A stretch of DNA of 64,000 nucleotides, from positions 434,001-498,000 of the forward strand of contig CP087212.1 in the NCBI GenBank assembly GCA_020912385.1, read 5' to 3'. The notes beneath the pieces are model-generated. The model searched no databases and was not told the DNA's origin. It saw only the letters and a list, made by a program, of their open reading frames with translations. Source of the DNA: Neofusicoccum parvum (taxonomy: Eukaryota; Ascomycota; Dothideomycetes; Botryosphaeriales; Botryosphaeriaceae). Positions 57,194 through 64,000 of this stretch are shown one piece after another (position 1 is the first letter of the stretch; each line of letters begins with the position of its first letter). The position numbers and the translations under genes are program-made.

Positions 57194-57716
57194 GGGGGTG
57201 GTTGGGCGGGGAGGAAGTGGGATTGGGTTGGTGTGGCTGGGGATGCTGGGATGTGGGTTGACGGGGTCGGGGTTGGGGTGGGTTGCGTTTAGGTTTGGCT
57301 CAGTTGGGAGATATCTTTCACGTGTGACGTGTAGACGCAAAAGTCGTCTTTGGCTTTCTTTGGTTGTGTAATGAGGCATTTGGTATCCTCGTTGGCGTTG
57401 GTGGATTGGCGTTAGGGTTTCGATAAGCTGGGGTGGTTCGCAGGTAGTGTGTGTGGAGGTATACAATCTATTACTTGTCTGAAGTAACTACCCGTCTTTA
57501 CTTAAAGTGACTGAATTTTGCAAGAGCCGTGAAAGAAGGTTCAACGGATATAAACGAAAGGTATTTGTTCATATGACCAACGATGAGATCATTCCTGGAC
57601 GATGCGACTTTGCACTCGTGCGGAAGCCGTATGAGATGCCCACCATTCCACATAATCCGATCATTCGATGGTGACACCGAAAGGAAGGCCAGTCCAGGCA
57701 GAGCATTAGGCAATAA
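57194..57716. other. Convergent 3' region, G/T-rich
   Basis: About 520 bp. The left half is a strongly G/T-rich 3' flank (ggttgggtggggagg types). No gene was recognised. Confidence 0.4.
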
Positions 57717-58118
57717 TTAATCGTGGATGGCTAAGCTCCCCTTCTTTATCTCTACAGCGCCATTAACATGTCCAGAAACGAGCTGCCGGACAGGCTCAAG
57801 GGTTGGAATGGTTTTGAGTAGTTTATGGGTTCGCACATGCCAAATTTCAATGCCACTGGTCTCCATTACCACTTCAAGTATACAGCTATCAGATGAGAAA
57901 GCCATTCCAGCAAAATAAATCGGGTGAAATGCGCTGTGCTTGAGTGTCCCAAGCAGAGAACTTGTGTCGGCATTCCAGAGCTCCACCGTCAGAGCCTCGT
58001 TCGGTAAATAGCCCAGGCGTTCGACCAGCGTGTTGTCTGGAGCAATCTTGACTCTTTCGACACTGCGTGTTGGGTGAAAAGTTAGCTGGTTTGTTTCGCA
58101 TTTGGTGTTTGAAGTCAT
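57717..58118 (-). pseudogene. WD40-repeat-like fragment
   Basis: The frame from ATG at 58118 codes for 133 residues. Two partial beta-propeller blades are visible: LTVELWNADTSSLLGTLKHS and GIEIWHVRTHKLLKTIPT, each with the W-D/N-x-x-[ST]-x3-L endings of WD40 repeats, and an intervening FAGMAFSSDSC strand. A WD40 protein needs at least seven blades, so this is either the 3' end of a gene whose upstream exons were lost or a decayed gene. Upstream minus-strand sequence to 58450 is open in another frame but shows no clear blades. It is divergent to the acetylesterase gene. Repeats of this kind occur in NACHT/WD40 NLR-type genes. Confidence 0.4.
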
Positions 58119-58496
58119 GGCGGAAGCCCTTCCAACTGGGCGAGTGGGCACCTTTCCACCTGCCTGTTTCGGCACTTGGCTCTCCCCGCAACCGGGGTGC
58201 ATTGACCCGAACAACTGCTCGTCAATACGAACGCCCGTGACGTATTATCTGTGAGTCGTATATGTGTCTTTCGGATAGATGGATCAAGACGTTTCATGCT
58301 TTTACCATAAGGTAATTGCGGGGAAACGCTCCCGGAGCAAGGCGTCCGTGTAGTTTCAAGCGACCGGAGTTGAAACACGTCACTTAATGCACTTTCTCTC
58401 TCGTGTTGCTTATATTCTGGATAAGACTCTGAGTTCAGAAGCCACACCACTCATTTTTCTGCCTGACTGATACCGCTTGCTTCCAGCTTTTCGACA
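58119..58496. promoter_or_regulatory. Upstream region of the acetylesterase gene
   Basis: About 380 bp. A TATATTC-type element near 58410-58416 lies about 85 bp upstream of the start codon. Confidence 0.35.
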
Positions 58497-59419
58497 ATGA
58501 TGGCCTTCAAGACGCTGCTGTTCTCTGCTTCTTTCGGCTTACTGGTCAGTGGCCATCCGAGTAACTTGAAATCCAGGCAGGAAGGAAATCTTCCGGCTGC
58601 ATTCTTCCTCGCGGGTGACAGCACAACAGCAACTGCCGGCGGCTGGGGCGATGGTTTCCTGGCCTCTACACTCATCAACGGCGCATGGGGCACCAACTTC
58701 GCCAAGAGCGGGGCCACCACGGTGAGCTTCCGCAACGGTGGCTATTGGGACCAGACCATAGAGGCTGTCAAGAATGTCACGGCCAACGGAGAGTACACTG
58801 CTTGGGTCACCATTCAGGTATGCTTGCTGAGATGAGAAGGGCAATAGATGCACTCGCAGCATCGTCGAGTCTGCTGCTGATCAACACCCCAGTTCGGGCA
58901 TAACGACCAGAAAGCGGAGGCCGGCATCTCACTGGAGCAATTTTCTGCCAATCTTGGAACATTTGTAGATGAAGTTCGTGCCGCAGGAGGCAACCCTGTG
59001 AGTTTTTCAGAACATCTTCTCGCACCATTATGTCACGTACGTAATACTGACCAAACATTGCACAGATACTTGTCTCCTCTCTGTCGCGCCGCGGCTACTC
59101 AGGAGGCCGCATCGTTGAGAACCTGGCCAATGAGACCGCTGCTGCATTGGCTGTGGCGGATGAGAAGGGAGCGCTCGCCATCAACCTCAACAGAGCGTCT
59201 ACTGATTATTTGAACGCCATCGGAAGTGCGGATGCATGGACCTACAACCTGACTCCCGATGACCGCACGCATCTGAATGATGCGGGAGCTGTGGTGTTTG
59301 GGAACATGATTGCTTGGCTGCTGGACACCAGTGCTGAGGGCGATGTGTTGCGCCAGTCAACTGTCGCTGGTGAGGATTATGTAAATGCTTTTGAGGAGGG
59401 TGTGTACATTGCTGAATAG
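58497..59419 (+). CDS. Rhamnogalacturonan acetylesterase (CE12, SGNH hydrolase), secreted
   Basis: Exons 58497-58817, 58893-58997 and 59066-59419 encode 259 residues. The N-terminus MMAFKTLLFSASFGLLVSG is a signal peptide. The SGNH motifs are present: the Ser block FFLAGDSTTA, the Gly block in the WGTNFAKSGATT region, Asn in FGHNDQKAE (split from the previous strand by intron 1), and the catalytic Asp-x-x-His in DDRTHLND. CE12 enzymes remove acetyl groups from pectin rhamnogalacturonan I so that lyases and hydrolases can act. Intron splice sites are normal. The GH43 gene less than 2 kb away is a possible functional partner in pectin side-chain breakdown. Identity is firm; secretion is predicted. 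Confidence 0.92.
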
Positions 59420-60258
59420 GAGCCAAGCTGCTCATGGTGTCGGTGTATCAAGCTCAAAAAGATATTCATTGGGATGCTCTTGACAGAACAGCTGCAGCTG
59501 AGCCTCAGTCCATTTCACCCTAGTTGATTTCTGGGCGCGGCGAGGGACAATAGCCCTCACGCCACCAAAGAACGTCCCTGCTTTGAGCGCGGTTGTTCAG
59601 AGAGCGGGTAGTTCTCGTGCAATGGCAGGAAGAACCCTGGACACAACGCTGGCTTGTATTCAAGCATGGAGCAATTCTTGAGACGATCGAAATATTACTC
59701 GTTGCAGTGCTCCACTACGAACAAGCATTTTCGGATGGTTCCCGGCGGGCGCACGCGCCCGATGCACATCCCGCACCGCACTAACGCCTAAACCGGAAAC
59801 GCTCTGTACACCCTCTGGCAGATCAACCACCTCTCGATTGCGTTGTCACAGGTCTTTTGCCACAGCTCCATCTTGTTCCTGCAGCCCCCCTGGAGCGTCA
59901 TAGGCAGTGATCTTCCAGAAGCTTGCGTGATAAGATGCTGCTGTCGCGGAAGACAGGGCCCATGCTCTGAGAATCCAGTCGAGAAACACCTGAGAGCACC
60001 ATTACCCCTGTGAGGCCATTCGTTGACCGGTTCCAACACTGCCTGGATGCTCGGCAGAGATTGTCGGTATTACATCACTGGTGTTGCTTCTCGGCCGAAA
60101 TATGGTAAAAATCTAATCGCAATTGCTTGCTACGAAATCTATTATGATTTATACATTAAAGGGACTAGCCTTTCATGTCCTCAGTAACGTAAGTCTAAGC
60201 GTGAACCAACATGTCATAACCATTCCAGCTTTCCATGCATTGCCAGAATGCAGACACA
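59420..60258. other. Convergent 3' region, nothing recognised
   Basis: About 840 bp between the acetylesterase and GH43 genes. No domain-bearing ORF. Confidence 0.4.
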
Positions 60259-61374
60259 TTACGCCGCGATCGCGGCAACCTTCATTTTCTTGTCCATGCC
60301 AAACTCGAACGACACCTCAGTCGTGTACATCGAGCGGCCTCCCTTCTCGTCCGCGGCGTGGAAGACCATGTGCTTTCCGTCGGGGGCGACCGTCGCGCCA
60401 CCGGGCGCCTTCAGGCCGGCCGTGCCCGTGATCGCGAACGGACCCGCCTTGGTGTAGGGGCCGGTCACGCTGTCGGCAAACGCGTAGCCAATGTCGTACA
60501 GGTCGGTGGAGTAGCAGTTCGAGCTGAAGAAGAGCACGTACTTGCCGTCCTCGGTCCGGACCAGGTTGGGCGCCTCGACCAGCGGGCCGTCGTCAACGCC
60601 CCTATCCAGAATCTGGACGGGGTCTCCGATCTTGGTGAAGCCGTCCGGGCCGACCTCCTGCAGCATGATGGGGGTGGGCACCTGGGGCGCGACCATGTTG
60701 CCGCAGAGGCCGCCGTTGCCGACGTTGTTGCCGTCGATCTTGTAGGTGACGTAGCGCTTGCCGGTCGCCGTGTCGTGGAAGCCGGACGGGTCGATGCTGC
60801 CGCCCTGCTCCTCGTGGCACGCGAACGGCTCGTCCAGCGCCTGGTACGGGCCCTGGGGCGTGGCGCCCACAGCTGCGCCGACGCAGTGCCGCTTCTCGCC
60901 CTTCTGCTGCGCGGAGTAGTACAGCACGTGCATGCCCAGGTCGTTGGTGCTGACGTCGGGCGCCCAGACCGCCGGCGGCGCGTTGGACCACGGCCACCGG
61001 CCATCTACGAGGTCTTTGATGGTGTCGATGAACTTGCCGGACGTGGGGAGGAAGTTCTCGGTCTCCATCTTAGGCTGTGCGGTCCAGGAGCCGGTGCGGG
61101 GCAGGGCATCCCAGTTTTCCATGACGGTCCATGACGAGAAGTCTGTCGAGGTGGCGACGCGGACGTTTTGCTTGCCGTTGTTGGTGGCAAAGGCGTACCA
61201 TGTGTCTCCCACTTTCAGGATTCCGGGGTCGGCGAAATGGTCCTGGACGACCTTCTGAGTCTTGAAGTGTGGCGGCTTGAAGCCTCCGGCGGTCATGTTG
61301 GTGGGGGCCGCGTCAACGGTCATTGCGGATGCGGACAGCAGAGCTGCCGCGGCGAAACGAGTGTAGAGCATCAT
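60259..61374 (-). CDS. Glycoside hydrolase family 43 protein, secreted
   Basis: An intronless frame of 371 residues. The signal peptide is MMLYTRFAAAALLSASAMTVDA. The five-bladed GH43 core shows the catalytic base Asp49 in HFADPGILKVGDTWYAF, the pKa-modulating Asp in VWAPDVS, and the catalytic acid Glu in LVEAPNLV. IDPSGF and SSNCYSTDLYDIGYAFADS are also family blocks. Members are arabinanases, alpha-L-arabinofuranosidases, xylosidases or galactanases; the subfamily cannot be set from motifs alone. With the adjacent CE12 esterase it suits degradation of branched pectin. An intronless GH43 with high GC third positions is normal for filamentous ascomycetes. Confidence 0.9.
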   Translation of the reverse strand: MMLYTRFAAAALLSASAMTVDAAPTNMTAGGFKPPHFKTQKVVQDHFADPGILKVGDTWYAFATNNGKQNVRVATSTDFSSWTVMENWDALPRTGSWTAQPKMETENFLPTSGKFIDTIKDLVDGRWPWSNAPPAVWAPDVSTNDLGMHVLYYSAQQKGEKRHCVGAAVGATPQGPYQALDEPFACHEEQGGSIDPSGFHDTATGKRYVTYKIDGNNVGNGGLCGNMVAPQVPTPIMLQEVGPDGFTKIGDPVQILDRGVDDGPLVEAPNLVRTEDGKYVLFFSSNCYSTDLYDIGYAFADSVTGPYTKAGPFAITGTAGLKAPGGATVAPDGKHMVFHAADEKGGRSMYTTEVSFEFGMDKKMKVAAIAA

Positions 61375-64000
61375 TGCAAGGAATGGTAGTGCTTGATTGT
61401 GTGAACGAAGGACTGTTGAGGGATTGGAGGCAGTTAATCCGTGACGACTGGGGAAGTGCTCCGGGAGGTTCTGTATTTATGGTCCAAGGTTGGCGCACTT
61501 GGTCGAAGGCTTCCAGAAGCCTTTCAGGCCTGCAATCCTTACCTTCTCTGGCAATTGGATTCTCCTGGGCGTCCAAGCGATCAACGCTTCCATGTTGTTC
61601 CTGATCAACACCAAACCCCTTGGAATGCTGGTGATCGTCCCAGCTGTGGGTCCTGCTGATCGCAACCCTGGATTCACCGACACTTAACTCTCCTGAGAGT
61701 AAACCGACAATAATTAGAACTGTAACCTACTCATCACTATGAAAAACAGGTTTAGAATCATAAATGATGCAGGTGGCAGTGTTGCTGACGCGGTTACTTG
61801 ACGTCATCTGATATTCAAGGTGCTGTGTTGAAGCACGCGCAGTGCCACCCACATTGCGTGTGTTGTACTATCAGCAAAGACCACTGTAATATTACTGCGA
61901 GCCCTGTGCGAGGCTAGATGGGGCCGAAGCCCTACCAAACAGTTCGGACACTGGGCCCCGGGAAGGAGACCGCAGTCTGTGCAGCTCTCCATATACCTTC
62001 TCCGCCTTCCCAAGTGCGTCTAAACTGAATACACCAATCTTCCCCTTGCACTAATCGATCATCACGCAATCAATTAAGTAGTTGATCCATGTCCATCAGG
62101 GGACCATGGACGCGCAATGCCTTTGGATCCTGGTGACTCCGGCGGGGAGCGGAGGAAGACCCGCTGAAAAGGCCTCTTAGCCGCACCACAGGAGCTTGAG
62201 GTCTAAGTGGCTGGAGCATGAGGGATTTACTTAATCCGGATGGCATGTCTCAGTCTGTCTCTTGCCTTCTCCGATTTAAATATGATCGACTCCCACCATC
62301 TGCCGTAGACGCTCCACATCATTCCAGAATATATCGTGCTTAACTCCGCCTATCTTCACCTTACCTTCACACAAGTTCACTCTCACCCTTATCGCCTTAC
62401 TTTCTGGGCTGTTTATCTAACCAGATATAGCATGGTAGCATTCCCCATCACATTTGAGACATCTGGGAATTTTCAATGGAGAACGCGACGACTACACATC
62501 TAACGGGTAAAGTTGATTTTCTTGCATAAAGTCGTAACAACTCAGAATTTGGCCTGGCACCTCGAGTATATGTTTCATAAAATGCTATACGCACGAGATG
62601 ATCCGGAATGCTAGATGCATTTGCGTTCTTTCCGCCATATCACGTGGCTCAAGCGTAAAGAACCCGGTCTGTCGCACACCTTCCCAGGAAACATAAGAAT
62701 TACGCTCAAACAGAGAGATCTTGAATGATATATTCATACAACTTTAAGAGAAAGAAACACTACGGGGTCCTAATATCGTAGACAGTTCTCTACCTGCCGG
62801 TAATCTCTTGCATTGTGCATGCATGGCTGACGTTACTTCAGTGGAGTATTTATGCATCATGGTCATTGAAAAATCAGTTGATTATTTAGTTTGCATAATA
62901 CCCACAACAGTGCGTGACGAAACGGTGATTTGCTTAAGTAGCAAGCCTACTCGTGACGATCCTCTTTGTTTCCATTGTACAAACAAAGCACTACCGCACG
63001 GACTAATCCATAGAATCCATTATCATCTGCTTACATGATGGATATGCAAACCATTACGATAATATGAGGAGCGTGCACAAGAGGTTTGAGCCTTTCAAGA
63101 AACCAAAGAATGACAAAAAAAAAGGTATTGATTCTAGTAAAGCAAGTAAATTTACTATTTACATACGTTTTGGGATTTTTGCTTGCTTTGTGGGCGCTCC
63201 GAAGGCAAGTGGTTGGCAACTATGCCCCCAGAAAGCCTCGTTCATGTAGAGCAAATCACCAAGACTGTAAAGGAATGGTTTAGTCTCATTCTATCTCTTG
63301 ACATGGATTATCCATCACAAATTCTACGCCCAGCCTCAATTCCAACTAAGGAATGTTCGTTGTCGTTGTGAAAGTCTACATGCTGAATGCTGACGTCATT
63401 GTAACGGCGCGGTACGATGTACAGTGCATACATAACTTCATAAAAAATTCTCTACTCCCATGAAATGCTTCATGTAATCTTTGATTCTGTTCAAAAGAGT
63501 ACAACTCATGAATGGTTTTGTTTCACTCTCTTTCTATTTTAATCAATGCGGTTTAACGTTTATTATGAAGATGTTCCTTTCCCTCGAGCTTACCCACCCT
63601 GTTGGAATAGTTACTGTCTTCGTCTTACCGGCCTTATTGATGAGTGATTTCTTTGATCATTTTTGTATCATTTGAGACATTCTCGTCAATTACACGAATT
63701 GCTCGATCATTGCAACCTTTTTTTCTTTTGATCATTTTGGTAGCAAATCCCAGCCCTTTAAGACTGTACCAACAGATAATATTCCAAACAGAAAGTTTTT
63801 TCTTTCATATCTTCCTTCGCACAGGTTGGACAAGGATACCGTTATCCACGTGTTTTACGACTTTGCACTACTTGCGCTACAACTACCAAATTAGGTAAAG
63901 AGCCCGTATGGCCTATTGGAGTGTGGCTTCCATCAACGCCGAAGCGTTCGCAGGATTCAGCCATTTAAGCCTCGCCTCGCTTCGCCTCGCGCTTCGACTA
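61375..64000. other. GH43 upstream region and AT-rich gene-poor end of the window
   Basis: About 2.6 kb without a recognised gene. Near the GH43 start, a TATTTAT element near 61474-61480 (ATAAATA on the coding strand) can be a TATA box, and CTGGGG at 61448-61453 fits the CreA consensus SYGGRG; another, GCGGGG, lies at 62142-62147. These short motifs occur by chance often. The sequence becomes AT-rich after 62.2 kb, and the last 40 bases hold a short repeated cgcctcgc run. Short ORFs up to 84 codons carry hydrophobic stretches but no domains. Confidence 0.4.

Noticed and set aside
63100..63898. Short hydrophobic ORFs at the AT-rich right end
   Set aside because: Hydrophobic residues are expected from T-rich codons; no conserved motif, start context or intron supports a gene.

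Overview
The window is chromosomal DNA of a filamentous ascomycete. The evidence is a fungal-specific translation elongation factor 3, genes interrupted by many short introns (about 45 to 105 nt, usually gtaagt/gtatgt...CTAAC/CTGAC...cag), compact pyrimidine-rich promoters on housekeeping genes, and typical Pezizomycotina families (F-box/2EXR-like protein, P450, CE12 and GH43 wall-degrading enzymes, Whi5/Nrm1 repressor). A Dothideomycete is my best guess from overall protein flavour, but this is inference only. All gene models were spliced by eye: every intron was checked for a GT (once GC) donor, an AG acceptor and an uninterrupted reading frame.

Layout. 0-17 kb: EF-3 (+), an uncharacterised ORF (+), a four-exon proteinase B inhibitor I9 gene (-) missed by simple ORF finding, BMS1 (+), a Whi5/Nrm1-type G1/S repressor (+), ACH1 acetyl-CoA hydrolase/transferase (+). 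17-32 kb: a small one-TM protein (+), a P450 with an atypical I-helix (-), a calpain-like protease (+), two tandem paralogues of an unrecognised family with a W-x-C-x-C module (-), a Rossmann methyltransferase-like protein (+), a macro-domain protein (+), and a peroxisomal AMP-forming acyl/aryl-CoA ligase with a GC-AG intron (+). 33-45 kb: EF-2 (+), an RBM26/27-like RNA-binding protein (+), the CTDK-I cyclin Ctk2 (-), a 2EXR/F-box-like protein (+), and a 93-residue protein made mostly of two copies of the W-x-C-x-C unit (+). 45-64 kb: a family IV alpha/beta hydrolase (-), a decayed flavin amine oxidase beside a hairpin-forming inverted repeat, a GC-rich stretch with a CAG repeat, a short disordered protein (+), mitochondrial adrenodoxin reductase ARH1 (-), a four-TM protein (+), a WD40-like fragment (-), rhamnogalacturonan acetylesterase (+), a GH43 enzyme (-), and about 2.6 kb without recognisable genes.

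The genes do not form one pathway or metabolite cluster. Housekeeping blocks (translation: EF-3, EF-2; ribosome assembly: BMS1; transcription and RNA: CTK2, RBM26/27-like; mitochondria: ACH1, ARH1) alternate with accessory genes, and a pectin-related pair (CE12 and GH43) lies near the right end. The most novel-looking element is the repeated W-x-C-x-C module shared by three proteins at two separate loci.
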